DNA of 64,000 bases from Clostridia bacterium. Lineage in GTDB: Bacteria; Bacillota; Clostridia; Oscillospirales; QAMX01. This document shows, in pieces, positions 1 to 9,447 of the stretch. The stretch covers positions 1-64,000 of the forward strand of contig JAFRWU010000056.1 of the NCBI GenBank assembly GCA_017441705.1, in the 5' to 3' direction. The notes beneath the pieces were generated by a model. The model saw only the letters and a list, made by a program, of their open reading frames with translations. It searched no databases and had not been told where the DNA came from. The translations under genes and the position numbers were made by a program. The number at the start of each line of letters is the position of its first letter. Position 1 is the first letter of the stretch.

Positions 1-16
1 ACGCGCCGGGGAACGT

Positions 17-676
17 TCATTGAACGATCAGCTTTGCCGCCTTGGACGTCACGCTTCCGACGCTGTTTTTCACGATGCAATGGAAGAGAAGCCCGTTCCG
101 CACTTTGATCGCTTCCACCTTGATCGTGGCGGTATCGCCGGGAAAGCTGGTGTTTTCCCAGGTCTTGCCGCCGTCCGAGGAGAACTGCCACTGGTACGTG
201 AGGCCCGTGCCTGACGCGACGACCTTGAACGAAACCGTTTTTCCCTTCTCCGCAGTCGCCGATACGGGCTGACCGGTGATCCGGGGCTTGACGCCTGATA
301 CGATCAGCCTTGCGGCCTTGGACGTCACGCTGCCGACGCCGTTTTTGACGATACAGTGAAACAGCAGCCCGTTCCGTGCCGCGGTCGCTTCCATTTCGAC
401 GGCGGGAGAATTGCTGGGGAAGCTGGTGTTTTTCCAGGTCTTTCCCTCGTCCGTCGAATACTGCCACTGGTATTCCAGAGCGGAACCGACCGCTTTGATG
501 CTGAATTTGGCGGTTTGATTCACCTCGGCGGTAACCGAGACGGGCTGAACCTTTATCGTTTGTTCGACTCCGGAGGGCAAAAAGGAGATGAACAGCAAGG
601 TAAGAAAGAATACGAACAGAAGAACAACGATAACACGAGACCACTTGCTCAATCGTATTCTGCTGATACGCAACAT
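17..676 (-). CDS. Membrane-anchored protein with two Ig-like domains
   Basis: Predicted 219-residue surface protein of unknown function. A basic N-terminus precedes one hydrophobic segment (about residues 14-33), which reads as an uncleaved signal anchor. Two tandem Ig-like modules of about 85 residues follow (about 41-126 and 131-218). Each has the pattern QPVS..TA, YQWQ(Y/F)S.D.GKTW, RNGLLFHCIVKN and a closing VGSVTSKAA. The start at 676 follows GGAGGTCAGCC; a longer reading frame upstream has no such site. The same modules form the C-terminal half of the LRR protein at 34879-37398, so the two probably share a binding partner or role. It has its own consensus promoter at 737-765 and looks monocistronic. 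There is no LPXTG or SLH motif. Being real and surface-exposed is well supported; the ligand is unknown. Confidence 0.8.
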   Translation of the reverse strand: MLRISRIRLSKWSRVIVVLLFVFFLTLLFISFLPSGVEQTIKVQPVSVTAEVNQTAKFSIKAVGSALEYQWQYSTDEGKTWKNTSFPSNSPAVEMEATAARNGLLFHCIVKNGVGSVTSKAARLIVSGVKPRITGQPVSATAEKGKTVSFKVVASGTGLTYQWQFSSDGGKTWENTSFPGDTATIKVEAIKVRNGLLFHCIVKNSVGSVTSKAAKLIVQ

Positions 677-736
677 GGCTGACCTCCTGAAGAATGGACC
701 GGGAAAAAACGCCCGCAACTTATCATCCCACTCTTC

Positions 737-765
737 ATTGTAACAGAATCCGGCGGATCTGTCAA
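737..765 (-). promoter_or_regulatory. Sigma-A promoter for the Ig-like membrane protein
   Basis: On the minus strand TTGACA (765-760) and TACAAT (742-737) are separated by 17 bases. They lie about 60 bases upstream of the start codon at 676. This is a near-perfect vegetative promoter. Confidence 0.8.
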
Positions 766-897
766 CAGAAACGGGAAAAAGGAAATCCGCGGTTCCCTGA
801 GGCAGAACGGGAAGAGGAGAAGGCGGAAACGTATCCGGCCGCATGCCGCGCCGGACGGCTCTGCGCATGGAAAAGACGGGCCGCAGCCTCTCTTCCG

Positions 898-2481
898 TCA
901 TTCTCCGGGACCGGAGATCCCGCGCCCGATCAGGAAGTATTCCATCGAATCCACCAGGGCTTTCCAGCTCGCGCGGATGATGTCGCGGGAGGTGCCGACG
1001 GTGGTCCAGGTGCGCACGCCGTCGGTGCTGTTCATCAGGACGCGCACACGCGCGGCGGTGGCCTCGTTGGGCGTGATGACGCGGACCTTGTAGTCCACCA
1101 GACGCACCCCGGTGATGGCGGGGTAGAAGGAGGTCAGGCACTTCCGGAGCGCCATATCCAGCGCATGGACCGGACCGTCGCCCTCGGCGCTTTCCAGGGC
1201 GGCCTTTTCGCCCACGAAGATCTTTACCGTGGCAAGACATCCGGTGGTCCCTTCCGAGAAGGGATAGTTGTCTGTCACGTCGAAGAATTCCAGACGGTAG
1301 AATCTCGGGATCCGGTTCAGGCTCCGCCGGATCAGGAGCTCCAGACTGGCTTCGGCCGATTCGTACTGCCAGCCGTTCCGCTCCAGCCTTTTGATTTCGC
1401 CGAGGACCAGATCCACCTCGGGGGAGCGGCGTTCGATCTCCGGGAAAACGCGCCGGATCTTCTCATAGACGGCGGCGCGGCCCGCGAGCTCGCTGGCGAT
1501 CGCACGCCGTTCGTTGCCCACCGCTTCGGGATCGATATGCTCGTATGCGCCGGGCAGCTTCAGCATGGCGTCCACGTGCGTCCCGGCCTTGTGCGCGAAG
1601 GCGCTTTCGCCCACGTAGGGGGTGTTCGAGGGAAGAGTGGTGTTGGAAACGTCTGCGACGTAGCGCGCCGCAAGCGCGAGTCTCGGCATCTCCTCGGGCA
1701 GGATGCAGGCGTAGCCGAGCTTCAGCTGCAGAGAGGGGATCAGCTGACAGAGCGACGTGTTCCCGCACCGTTCGCCGAAGCCGGTGAAGCTTCCCTGCAC
1801 GTGTACGGCGCCGGCCTTCACCGCCACGAGGGTACAGGCGACGGCGAGTCCCATGTCGTTGTGGCAGTGGATGCCGATGCTTTTCCCGGGGAAGGCGGCG
1901 CACACGGCGCCGACGGTCTTTCCGATCTCCCCGGGGAAATTCCCGCCGTTGGTGTCGCAGAGAACGAGCACGTCGGCGCCGGCTTCCGCGGCGGCTTCGA
2001 GAGAAGCCAAGGCGTAAGCCGGATCGGCCTTATAGCCGTCGAAAAAGTGCTCGGCGTCGAAAAGCACCCGCCGCCCGGCTTTTTTCAGGAAAGCGACGCT
2101 TTCCCGGATCATGGACAGGTTTTCCTCCCGCGTGACGCGCAGGATCTTTTCCGCGTGCAGCGGATGGCTTTTGCCGTAAACGGTGAGGGAGCGAGCGCCA
2201 GAATCCAGAAGGGCCCGCAGCGCGGGATCCTCCCCGGCCTTCATCCCGGCGCGCCGGGTCTGGCCGAAGGCGGAGACGGCCGGGAAGCAGGGAAGAGAGG
2301 CGAGTTTTTCAAAGAGCGACGCGTCCCGCGCGTTCATGCCGGGCGCGCCGGCCTCGATCATGCCGACTCCGAGGCGCGCAAGGACCGTCGCGATCCCGAG
2401 CTTGTCCTCTTCGGAAAAGCTGATCCCTTCGCCCTGGGCGCCGTCGCGCAGGGTCACGTCGCAGATCTCAATGGTTTTCAC
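898..2481 (-). CDS. cimA: (R)-citramalate synthase
   Basis: A 527-residue enzyme of the LeuA/HMGL family. It condenses pyruvate with acetyl-CoA to (R)-citramalate, the threonine-independent entry to isoleucine. The TIM-barrel catalytic domain opens with CDVTLRDGAQGEG (catalytic Arg12 and metal ligand Asp13). It carries the metal-binding HCHND motif near residue 206 and GSFTGFGERCGNTSL after it. The C-terminal third matches the LeuA regulatory/dimerisation domain. The spacing of LRDGAQGEG and the length favour the CimA branch over 2-isopropylmalate synthase or homocitrate synthase, which I cannot exclude by eye. It overlaps folC by 14 bases and appears to be the last gene of the valS-folC-cimA operon, placing branched-chain amino acid synthesis under the valS T-box. 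Confidence 0.88.
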   Translation of the reverse strand: MKTIEICDVTLRDGAQGEGISFSEEDKLGIATVLARLGVGMIEAGAPGMNARDASLFEKLASLPCFPAVSAFGQTRRAGMKAGEDPALRALLDSGARSLTVYGKSHPLHAEKILRVTREENLSMIRESVAFLKKAGRRVLFDAEHFFDGYKADPAYALASLEAAAEAGADVLVLCDTNGGNFPGEIGKTVGAVCAAFPGKSIGIHCHNDMGLAVACTLVAVKAGAVHVQGSFTGFGERCGNTSLCQLIPSLQLKLGYACILPEEMPRLALAARYVADVSNTTLPSNTPYVGESAFAHKAGTHVDAMLKLPGAYEHIDPEAVGNERRAIASELAGRAAVYEKIRRVFPEIERRSPEVDLVLGEIKRLERNGWQYESAEASLELLIRRSLNRIPRFYRLEFFDVTDNYPFSEGTTGCLATVKIFVGEKAALESAEGDGPVHALDMALRKCLTSFYPAITGVRLVDYKVRVITPNEATAARVRVLMNSTDGVRTWTTVGTSRDIIRASWKALVDSMEYFLIGRGISGPGE

Positions 2482-3775
2482 GGGCTGCCTCCTTTCCGTT
2501 CAGGACCGCCAGAAGCTCGCGCTTCATGGCGCCGATATAGTAAAGCGAACCGAGAGCGAGCAGCACGCCGCCACATTTTTCGCGGACGGCGATCGCCTTT
2601 TCCGCCGCCTCCCGGAGGGAGGAACAGGCCTCGGCGGAAGGGACGAAGGGCTTTGCCTCCCGGGCGGTGATCTCCGCGGACTGGGCGCGGGGCGAATCGG
2701 GGGTGACGGCGAAGAAGAAATCGGCCGCACGGGCGATCTTTTCCACGCAATAGGCGTGGTCCTTGTCGGCGAGCATCCCCATGACGATCACAAGCTTCCG
2801 CCCGGGAAAGAGCTTTTCGACGGTGTCGCTCACCGCGTCCACGCAGTCCGGGTTGTGCGCCGCGTCGATGTAGAGATCCGGGGCGACCTTTTCAAAACGC
2901 CCGCCGAAGGAAACGCCGCTCAGAGCCTCGCCGATCCGGCCGCCGATCCCGGGAAAGAGCGGGTCGAGCGCAAGGCACCCCTCGATCACCGAAAGGGCGT
3001 TTTTGACGATATGCTCTCCGGGGATCGCGAGGCGGTAACGCTTTTTCCGGTAGAGGAACTCGCTTCCTTCCGGCGAAAGCGAAAGGATCTCGAGCGCGCC
3101 GGGATCGGGCAGAAGGAGCGGACTCTCTTTTTTCCGGCATTCCTCCCGGATGACCGCCAGAGCCTCGGGACGCTGCCGGGCGTAGGAGACGACGGGGCAT
3201 CCTCTTTTGATGATGCCGCATTTTTCAAAGGCGATCTTCGCATAGGTGTCGCCGAGGATCGCCGTGTGATCCAGACCGATATAGCAGATCACCGAAAGAA
3301 GCGGCTTTTCGATCACGTTGGTGGCGTCGAACCTTCCGCCGAGGCCGACCTCCATGACCGCGAGATCGCACTTTTCCTCCGCGTAGTAGGCGAAGGCCAG
3401 AGCGGTCTCCAGTTCGAATTCGGTCACCGGCGTCCCGGTGATCCTTTCGGTTTCTTCGGCGAGAGGGATCAGCGTTTCCACCCACCGCGCGAGATCCCTT
3501 TCGGGGATCAGGCGGCGGTCGATCTGGATCCGTTCCCGGAAATCCTCCACGTAAGGGGAAACGTAAAGCCCGGTTTTGTAACCGGCGCGGGTGAAGACCT
3601 CGGCGAACATGGCCGAGGTGGAGCCCTTGCCGTTGGTGCCCGCCACGTGGATGCATTTCACGCTTCTTTCGGGATTCCCGAGAAGCGCGAGAAGCGTTTC
3701 GATCCGCTCCAGTCCCAGGGTGGAGCCGAAGCGCCTGCGGGAGTGAATATATGCCAGAGCATCGGAATAATCCAT
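2468..3775 (-). CDS. folC: Bifunctional folylpolyglutamate/dihydrofolate synthase
   Basis: A 435-residue Mur-ligase-like enzyme that adds glutamate to dihydropteroate and reduced folates using ATP. The P-loop reads GTNGKGSTSAM at residues 46-56, preceded by the family's IHVA strand. Other landmarks are the EVGLGGRFDATN segment and DAAHNPD near residue 310 in the C-terminal Rossmann-like domain. Length is normal for FolC. The start follows AAAGGAGACAACCC. It sits 65 bases after valS and overlaps cimA. The valS-folC pairing is a common Bacillota arrangement. Confidence 0.93.
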   Translation of the reverse strand: MDYSDALAYIHSRRRFGSTLGLERIETLLALLGNPERSVKCIHVAGTNGKGSTSAMFAEVFTRAGYKTGLYVSPYVEDFRERIQIDRRLIPERDLARWVETLIPLAEETERITGTPVTEFELETALAFAYYAEEKCDLAVMEVGLGGRFDATNVIEKPLLSVICYIGLDHTAILGDTYAKIAFEKCGIIKRGCPVVSYARQRPEALAVIREECRKKESPLLLPDPGALEILSLSPEGSEFLYRKKRYRLAIPGEHIVKNALSVIEGCLALDPLFPGIGGRIGEALSGVSFGGRFEKVAPDLYIDAAHNPDCVDAVSDTVEKLFPGRKLVIVMGMLADKDHAYCVEKIARAADFFFAVTPDSPRAQSAEITAREAKPFVPSAEACSSLREAAEKAIAVREKCGGVLLALGSLYYIGAMKRELLAVLNGKEAARENH

Positions 3776-3794
3776 CGGGTTGTCTCCTTTTGCG

Positions 3795-3825
3795 CCGGAG
3801 AAGCACCCGAAAGGCGCTTCTCCGG
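3795..3825. other. Hairpin between valS and folC
   Basis: CCGGAGAAGC (3795-3804) and GCTTCTCCGG (3816-3825) form a perfect 10-bp stem with an 11-base loop. No T-run follows on the minus strand, so it is more likely an mRNA processing or stabilising element, or a weak pause, than a terminator. It lies in the only gap of the valS-folC-cimA operon. Confidence 0.5.
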
Positions 3826-3840
3826 AAGCGGAATGCGGCG

Positions 3841-6468
3841 TTATGAAAGCGCCTTCAGAGAGGCGAGAAGACCGTCGCGGGTGGCCTCGGCGCGGCGGAG
3901 CTTTTCACGCTCGGCTTCCACCACCGCGGCGGGCGCCTTTTCCACGAAATTGCGGTTGGAAAGCTTCTTTTCCTCAAATGCCACGTCGCTTTCGGCCTTC
4001 TCCAGTTCCTTCTGCAGTCTGGCTTTTTCCTTTTCCAGATCCACCAGATCGCTCATGGGCATGTAGAAAGCGGCTTCCGCGGTGACGGCAGATGCCATCT
4101 TCTGCGCATCGGCGGGCGCTTCTCCCGCGATTTCCAGAGAGGCGGCGGAGGCCATGCGGGCGAAGAATTTTTCCGCGTTCCGGAAGAGCGCGGGGCGGGC
4201 GGTGACCGCGATGACGTGCGCCTTGCGGGAGGGGGGAACGTTGAGTTCCGCTCTTCTGTTCCGGACGGCGCGGATACCGGCCATGACCGCTTCGGTCTCC
4301 TCGGCGGCCTCGGGGAAATCCAGAGCCGGATCGGCCTTCGGCCAGGCGGCGGTGATCAGAAGGCCTTCTTCATGCGGCAGGGAGGAGTAGATCTCCTCGG
4401 TGATGAAGGGCATGAAGGGGTGAAGAAGCTTCAGAAGGTTTTCCAGGACGTGGATCAGCACGCGCTGGGCGTTCTCGCCCTCGGGAGTGCCGAGGCGCAG
4501 CTTGGAAAACTCGATGAACCAGTCGCAGTACATATCCCAGACGAAATCGTAGATCTTGCCGGCGGCCACGCCGAGCTCATACCGTTCGATGTTTTCGGTG
4601 ACCTCGCGGATCAGGGTATTCAGACTCGAAAGGATCCACTTGTCCTCGGCGGCGAGGGCTTCCGGCGCGGGAAGCGCGTCGTCCTCCGCCGTGAGGTTCA
4701 TCTGCACGTAGCGGGAGGCGTTCCAGAGCTTGTTGGCGAAATTGCGCATGGCCTCCACCTTTTCGGTGGTGAAGCGGGTGTCGTTGCCCGGGGAAATCCC
4801 GCTGACCAGCGCGAAGCGCAGAGCGTCGGCGCCGTACTGATCGATGATTTCCAGAGGATCGACGCCGTTGCCGAGGGATTTGGACATTTTCCGGCCCAGA
4901 GCGTCGCGCACGAGCCCGTGGATAAAGACCGTGCCGAAGGGCTTTTCGCCCATATGCTCCATGCCGGAGAAGATCATCCGGGCGACCCAGAAGAAAATGA
5001 TGTCGTATCCGGTGACCAGGACGCTGGTGGGATAGAATTTCTCCAGCGTTTTCGTCTTTTCGGGCCAGCCCATCGTCTCAAAGGGCCAGAGGGCGCTGGA
5101 GAACCAGGTGTCCAGCACGTCGGGGTCCTGGTCGATATGCGTCGATCCGCACCTGGGACAGACCTTCACGTCCTCCCGCGCCACGGTCAGCTCGCCGCAG
5201 TCGCCGCAGGTGAAGGCCGGGATCCGGTGCCCCCACCAGAGCTGACGGGAGATGCACCAGTCGTGGACGTTTTCCATCCAGTTGGTGTAGGTCTTGGTAA
5301 AGCGTTCCGGGACGAAGCGGATCTCGCCGTCGCGCACGACCTTCAGCGCCTTTTCGGCCAGCGGCGCCATCCTCACGAACCATTGATCGGAGGTGATGGG
5401 CTCCACCGTGGTGCCGCAGCGGTAGCAGGTCCCCACGTTGTGGGCGTGAGGCTCCGTCTTGACCAGATAGCCTCCGGCTTCCAGATCGCGCACGATGGCT
5501 TTCCTCGCCTCGTACCGGTCCATGCCCCGGTATTTGCCACCGTTTTCGTTGATCTTCGCCTTGCCGTCGAGGATCAGGATGTGCGGCAGGTCGTGCCTTG
5601 CCGCCACCTCAAAGTCGTTGGGATCGTGGCAGGGGGTGATCTTCACGCAGCCGGTCCCGAAATCCTTGTCGACGTATTCGTCGGCGATGACGGGGATCTC
5701 GCGGTCGCAGAGCGGCAGGATCAAGGTCTTGCCGACGACGTCCTTGTATCTTTCGTCGTCGGGATTCACCGCCACGGCGGTATCGCCGAGAAGGGTCTCG
5801 GGGCGCGTGGTGGCGATGGTCAGGTATCTGCCCGAACCGTCGGCGAAGGGATAGCGGATGTGCCAGAAGAAGCCCGGCTGGTCCTCGTAAACGACCTCGG
5901 CGTCCGAGAGAGCCGTGGTGCAGGAGGGACACCAGTTGATGATCTTCTCGCCCTTGTAGATCAGGCCTTTTTCATAAAGCGAGACGAACACCTCGCGCAC
6001 CGCTTTCGAGCAGCCCTCGTCCATGGTGAACCGTTCCCGGTCCCAGTCGCAGGAGGAACCGATCTTTTTGAGCTGGGTGATGATGTTGGAGCCGTAAAGC
6101 TCCTTCCAGGCCCAGACCTTTTTCAGGAATTCCTCCCGGCCGTAGTCGTAGCGGGTCTTTCCTTCTTTTTCGCGGATCTCGGCCTCCACCTTGATCTGGG
6201 TGGCGATGCCGGCGTGGTCGGTGCCGGGCATCCAGAGCGTCTCGTATCCCTGCATCCTCTTGGTGCGGATCAGGATATCCTGCAGAGTTTCGTCCAGGGC
6301 GTGTCCCATATGAAGCTTGCCGGTGACGTTCGGGGGAGGGATCACGATGGTGAAGGGTTCTTTCGGAGAATTCTCGTCAGCCCTGAAGCTGCCGGAATCG
6401 AGCCAGGTTTGGTAAATCCGGTCTTCCGTGCTTTTCGGATCGTAGATCTTGGGAAGCTCTTTTGCCAT
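3841..6468 (-). CDS. valS: Valine-tRNA ligase
   Basis: An 875-residue class I aminoacyl-tRNA synthetase that charges tRNA-Val. The HIGH box is HMGH at residues 53-56 within [12 protein letters not shown]. The KMSKS box lies near residue 527 in [11 protein letters not shown]. Between them are the CP1 editing domain and Cys-rich clusters (WCPSC, CYRC, CGDC, CPRC) of the kind that bind zinc. The C-terminal 65 residues form the usual ValS coiled-coil arm. I chose the start at 6468 because AAAGGAA lies just upstream; an ATG 14 codons earlier falls in the T-box terminator. Expression is controlled by the T-box leader upstream. Confidence 0.97.
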   Translation of the reverse strand: MAKELPKIYDPKSTEDRIYQTWLDSGSFRADENSPKEPFTIVIPPPNVTGKLHMGHALDETLQDILIRTKRMQGYETLWMPGTDHAGIATQIKVEAEIREKEGKTRYDYGREEFLKKVWAWKELYGSNIITQLKKIGSSCDWDRERFTMDEGCSKAVREVFVSLYEKGLIYKGEKIINWCPSCTTALSDAEVVYEDQPGFFWHIRYPFADGSGRYLTIATTRPETLLGDTAVAVNPDDERYKDVVGKTLILPLCDREIPVIADEYVDKDFGTGCVKITPCHDPNDFEVAARHDLPHILILDGKAKINENGGKYRGMDRYEARKAIVRDLEAGGYLVKTEPHAHNVGTCYRCGTTVEPITSDQWFVRMAPLAEKALKVVRDGEIRFVPERFTKTYTNWMENVHDWCISRQLWWGHRIPAFTCGDCGELTVAREDVKVCPRCGSTHIDQDPDVLDTWFSSALWPFETMGWPEKTKTLEKFYPTSVLVTGYDIIFFWVARMIFSGMEHMGEKPFGTVFIHGLVRDALGRKMSKSLGNGVDPLEIIDQYGADALRFALVSGISPGNDTRFTTEKVEAMRNFANKLWNASRYVQMNLTAEDDALPAPEALAAEDKWILSSLNTLIREVTENIERYELGVAAGKIYDFVWDMYCDWFIEFSKLRLGTPEGENAQRVLIHVLENLLKLLHPFMPFITEEIYSSLPHEEGLLITAAWPKADPALDFPEAAEETEAVMAGIRAVRNRRAELNVPPSRKAHVIAVTARPALFRNAEKFFARMASAASLEIAGEAPADAQKMASAVTAEAAFYMPMSDLVDLEKEKARLQKELEKAESDVAFEEKKLSNRNFVEKAPAAVVEAEREKLRRAEATRDGLLASLKALS

Positions 6469-6485
6469 GTCGGTATTCCTTTCTT

Positions 6486-6770
6486 TCGATAAAAAATACC
6501 TCCCGTCCACACTGGGACGAGAGGAAATTCCTTTCGCGGTACCACCCGGTTTCGCCCTTTCCGGAGAAAGGACGCGCTTTTCTCGGCACGAAAATGCCAG
6601 AGCCCATGATAACGGGGGCGGCCGGAAGAGCTTAATGGAATTCGGCTCTTCTGCTCACAGGCGACTTCGTGATCTCCCTTCTCCGGTACGCGCGCTTTCA
6701 GTCGCGGCGCGCGCTCCCTTTCCCGCGGGGGAAAACTACTCTTCCTGATCACCGCATTTTGCGATATAAC
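6486..6770 (-). promoter_or_regulatory. T-box riboswitch leader of valS
   Basis: The minus-strand leader contains the T-box core GGGTGGTACCGCG (6547-6535). Near its 5' end is AGGAAGAGTAG, the usual Stem I GA/AGTA motif. Between them is a GC-rich Stem I closed by GTGATC/GATCAC. It ends in the terminator listed separately, 22 bases before the valS start. Uncharged tRNA-Val should favour the antiterminator and allow read-through into valS-folC-cimA. I could not assign the valine specifier codon with certainty by eye. Confidence 0.9.
6491..6524 (-). terminator. T-box-controlled terminator of the valS leader
   Basis: On the minus strand CCTCTCGTCC, loop CAGTGT and GGACGGGAGG form a 10-bp stem with one G-U pair. 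TATTTTTTAT follows. Its 5' strand would be sequestered by the T-box antiterminator. Confidence 0.88.
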
Positions 6771-6776
6771 GGAGAG

Positions 6777-6805
6777 AGTATAGCACTTCGCGCGGGGCTT
6801 GTCAA
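6777..6805 (-). promoter_or_regulatory. Sigma-A promoter of the valS operon
   Basis: TTGACA (6805-6800), a 17-base spacer and TATACT (6782-6777) on the minus strand. Transcription would begin near 6770, at the base of the T-box leader. Confidence 0.88.
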
Positions 6806-6838
6806 GCTCTTTTCCCCGGGAAGAAGAAAAAAAGACGC

Positions 6839-6870
6839 AAAAAACCGGCTCCAGGCGCGCCCGGAGCCGG
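6839..6870 (-). terminator. Terminator after the DUF362 gene
   Basis: On the minus strand CCGGCTCC and GGAGCCGG pair around a 10-base loop and are followed by six T. It lies 21 bases downstream of the DUF362 stop codon. Confidence 0.85.
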
Positions 6871-6890
6871 CTGACGAATGAAAAACGGGT

Positions 6891-7979
6891 TTATTTGACG
6901 ACGACGGTCTCGTATTCCTGGGTCCCGAGGCCCTGCTCGACGAGCTTTTCCAGCTGTACGTAGGGATTTTTGCCGTGAAGCTGCTGGAAGAGGTGTCCTT
7001 CGCCGGAAAGCTCCATCCCGGCGGGTACGCCGACCGGGATCAGATCCTCCATCTTGATGGCGTCGAGGCTGGCGCGCTCCACCGCCACGATGTCGTCGGA
7101 GGCCATGATGCCGATGTCGGGCACCAGGGACGGGGTGGTCATGCCCCAGCAGTCGCACAGGGCGGTGATGCTGGTCAGGACGTTGATGAAATACGTGTTG
7201 CCGGGAGCGAAGGTATCCAGGACCGTTTTCGTACAGATCGCCATACCGGTCTGGAAGTCCACGTAATCGTGGCTGTCCAGCGTGATGGCGCCCACCGGAC
7301 AGACCTTCACGCAGTGCTGGCACATGGTGCAGTGATGGTAATTGACCTCGTACTCACCCTCCCCGTTGAAGGAATTGGCGTAATGGTTGCAGGCTGTGAT
7401 GCATTTGCCGCAGTGCACGCACTTGTCCGCGTTCCAGACCAGCCCGCCCTCCAGGGCGTGGATCTCGTGGCGGGTGCGGTCGGTGACGCAGCCCATGGCG
7501 ATGTTCTTGCAGGCGCCGCCGTAGCCGCAGGCGCCGTGGCCCTTCACGTGGGAGAAATCGAGGAAGAAATCGGCGTCGTGGATCAGACCGGCCACGTCCA
7601 CGTGACGGAAGGTCTTGAAGTTCACCGTTTTTTCGTAATAATACTTGCCCAGATGCCCGCAGTCGTCCAGCACCGGGCAGCCGAGGTTGGATTCGGTGTA
7701 GCCCCGCTCCTCGGGATGGCGGTTGTAGACGTAGTGATCGGTGATGAAACAGTCGCCGCCGTTTTCGTGGATGAAGCTCACCAGCTTGCGCACGAAGACC
7801 GGGGGGATGGTGGAATAGGTGACGCCCTGCCCGACGTGCATCTTGATGGCGACCGATTTGCCCTTGACCTTTTCGGCGAGGCCGCTTCTTTTCAGAAGAC
7901 GCGTGAATTTTTCGGGAAGGGTCTGGCTGGCCTCGTAACGGGAATAGGCCATGGGGGCGAAAAGAACTCTGGATGCCAT
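6891..7979 (-). CDS. DUF362 domain protein with 4Fe-4S ferredoxin clusters
   Basis: A 362-residue predicted cytoplasmic iron-sulphur protein. The N-terminal half and the C-terminus match DUF362, a family of unknown reaction. Between them, at about residues 187-235, are two ferredoxin motifs: CVHCGKCITACNH and CTMCQHCVKVCPVGAI. The first has the usual final CP replaced by CN, so one cluster may be atypical. The start at 7979 follows AAGGAGGAAACGACCC. It is monocistronic, with promoter at 8037-8065 and terminator at 6839-6870. A redox role is likely; the partner is unknown. Confidence 0.85.
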   Translation of the reverse strand: MASRVLFAPMAYSRYEASQTLPEKFTRLLKRSGLAEKVKGKSVAIKMHVGQGVTYSTIPPVFVRKLVSFIHENGGDCFITDHYVYNRHPEERGYTESNLGCPVLDDCGHLGKYYYEKTVNFKTFRHVDVAGLIHDADFFLDFSHVKGHGACGYGGACKNIAMGCVTDRTRHEIHALEGGLVWNADKCVHCGKCITACNHYANSFNGEGEYEVNYHHCTMCQHCVKVCPVGAITLDSHDYVDFQTGMAICTKTVLDTFAPGNTYFINVLTSITALCDCWGMTTPSLVPDIGIMASDDIVAVERASLDAIKMEDLIPVGVPAGMELSGEGHLFQQLHGKNPYVQLEKLVEQGLGTQEYETVVVK

Positions 7980-8036
7980 GGGTCGTTTCCTCCTTGGTTC
8001 AGCTTATTAAAAAACGGCTGAAATCTTTTAAACCCT

Positions 8037-8065
8037 ATTTTACAGCATGAAGGAAGTTTTGTAAA
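8037..8065 (-). promoter_or_regulatory. Promoter of the DUF362 gene
   Basis: TTTACA (8065-8060), 17 bases and TAAAAT (8042-8037) on the minus strand, about 60 bases upstream of the start codon. Confidence 0.7.
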
Positions 8066-8401
8066 GAAGGCAAATTCGATCCGGGAAGGGAATTCGCAGC
8101 GTTGCGGCAGAAGCGAGACTGAGGGGATAAAAAGCGGTTGAATGTGCTTCCTCAATACACAAGAATCGATTGAAGCCTGTCAGCCCGTCCATTACGCTGT
8201 GCTCTGAAAGCCCGGAGGAGGCGCTTCCCCATGAGGCGCCGCCACGGGACAGACAATTGTTGAGGCGAGATCTTTGCCGTGGTACAAACGGCCTTTCCTT
8301 CGGATTCGATCGGGAATTCCGGATGCTGAAAGTTCGGAAAGCGCTGCGAAGGAACGGGAAAGGGAAAAGGCGGCGGATATCCGCGCATGTGGAAACATCT
8401 C
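8066..8401. other. Intergenic stretch with no recognisable gene
   Basis: About 340 bases between divergent promoters. No frame here has a convincing start, ribosome site or recognisable protein. I see no tRNA, repeat or riboswitch. It may hold regulatory sites or degraded sequence. Confidence 0.5.
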
Positions 8402-8430
8402 TTGCAATTGTCGGCATAATGGGGTAGAAT
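8402..8430 (+). promoter_or_regulatory. Promoter of the aldo/keto reductase-nucleosidase operon
   Basis: TTGCAA (8402-8407), 17 bases and TAGAAT (8425-8430). A small GCCCC/GGGGC hairpin lies in the leader before the ribosome site GAAAGGA. Confidence 0.7.
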
Positions 8431-8475
8431 AAAGAAAAAAGAAGCCCCCCTGCGGGGCGGGAAAGGACGGCAATT

Positions 8476-9444
8476 ATGCTCGAAACCGGAAAGATCCCCT
8501 TTGTGGACAAGCCCGTGTCCCGGCTTTTCGCCGGCACGATGCTGGACACCATGCGCGACGGAAGCGACAATTCCGAATACCTGGATCAGGTTTTCGCGCT
8601 CGGCATCAACGCCTTTGACTCCGCCAACGTCTACGGCCTTGCGGAGGCTTCCTTCGGTCTGTGGCTGGAAAAGCGCCGCAACCGGGAGGAGATCGTCGTG
8701 CTGACCAAAGGCGCCCATCACGACATGTTCCACAAGCGCGTCACGCCCTACGACATCGAATCCGACGTGCACACCTCGCTGGCCAGGCTCCGCACCGATT
8801 ACATCGATATCTATCTTCTCCACCGGGACGACGAGACCAAGGAGGTCGGCCCCATCGTGGAGAAGCTGAACCAGCTTCTGGAGGAAGGACTGATCCGCTC
8901 CTTCGGCGGATCCAACTGGACGCACAAACGCGTGGCGGAAGCCAACGCCTACGCCGAAAGCCACGGGCTCCGCGGCTTTACGGCCGTCAGCCCCTACTAC
9001 GGTCTTGCAGTGCAGTATGCGGATCCCTTCGGCGGCGGCTGCATCGGCATCTCCGGCCCGGAAAACGCCGAAGCGCGCGCGTATTACAAAGAAAACGACA
9101 TCCCCGTCATCCCGTATTCCTCCATCGGCGCGGGCTTCTTCTCCGGACGAATCAAAAGCGGCGATCCCGACGGCGCGCGGGAGGTCCTCAGCCGTTCCAC
9201 AGTGCGCGGCTACTGCTTCCCGGAAAACTTTGAAAGGCTCAGAAGGGCCGAGATCCTGGCATCCGAAAAGGGATATACGGTGGCGCAGATCGCCATGGCG
9301 TTCGTCCTGAATCAGGATCTGCCGATGTTCCCGATCGTCAGCTCGCACCGCATAGAGGCGATGAAGGAGAACGTGGAAGCCACGAAGATCAAACTGACCA
9401 GGGAAGAGCTTGACTGGCTGGATCTTCTGAGAGAGGAAAGATGA
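8476..9444 (+). CDS. Aldo/keto reductase
   Basis: A 322-residue NAD(P)H-dependent oxidoreductase of the aldo/keto reductase superfamily. The tetrad is visible in order: Asp and Tyr in FDSANVYG, Lys in VLTKGAHH and His in YLLHRDDE. The nucleotide-binding C-terminal part includes SHRIEAMKENVEATKIKLT. The length suits a bacterial AKR acting on sugars or small aldehydes; the substrate cannot be read. The start follows GAAAGGACGGCAATT. The nucleosidase gene begins three bases after its stop, so the two are co-transcribed. Confidence 0.9.
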   Translation: MLETGKIPFVDKPVSRLFAGTMLDTMRDGSDNSEYLDQVFALGINAFDSANVYGLAEASFGLWLEKRRNREEIVVLTKGAHHDMFHKRVTPYDIESDVHTSLARLRTDYIDIYLLHRDDETKEVGPIVEKLNQLLEEGLIRSFGGSNWTHKRVAEANAYAESHGLRGFTAVSPYYGLAVQYADPFGGGCIGISGPENAEARAYYKENDIPVIPYSSIGAGFFSGRIKSGDPDGAREVLSRSTVRGYCFPENFERLRRAEILASEKGYTVAQIAMAFVLNQDLPMFPIVSSHRIEAMKENVEATKIKLTREELDWLDLLREER

Positions 9445-9447
9445 CTC

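Noticed and set aside
694-2670. Long open frame on the plus strand opposite cimA
   Set aside because: It lacks a ribosome site, has no recognisable domain and mirrors the codon structure of cimA on the other strand. Such frames are common in GC-rich DNA.
8441-8460. Terminator or riboswitch in the aldo/keto reductase leader
   Set aside because: The GCCCC/GGGGC stem is only five pairs and no T-run or conserved aptamer sequence accompanies it.
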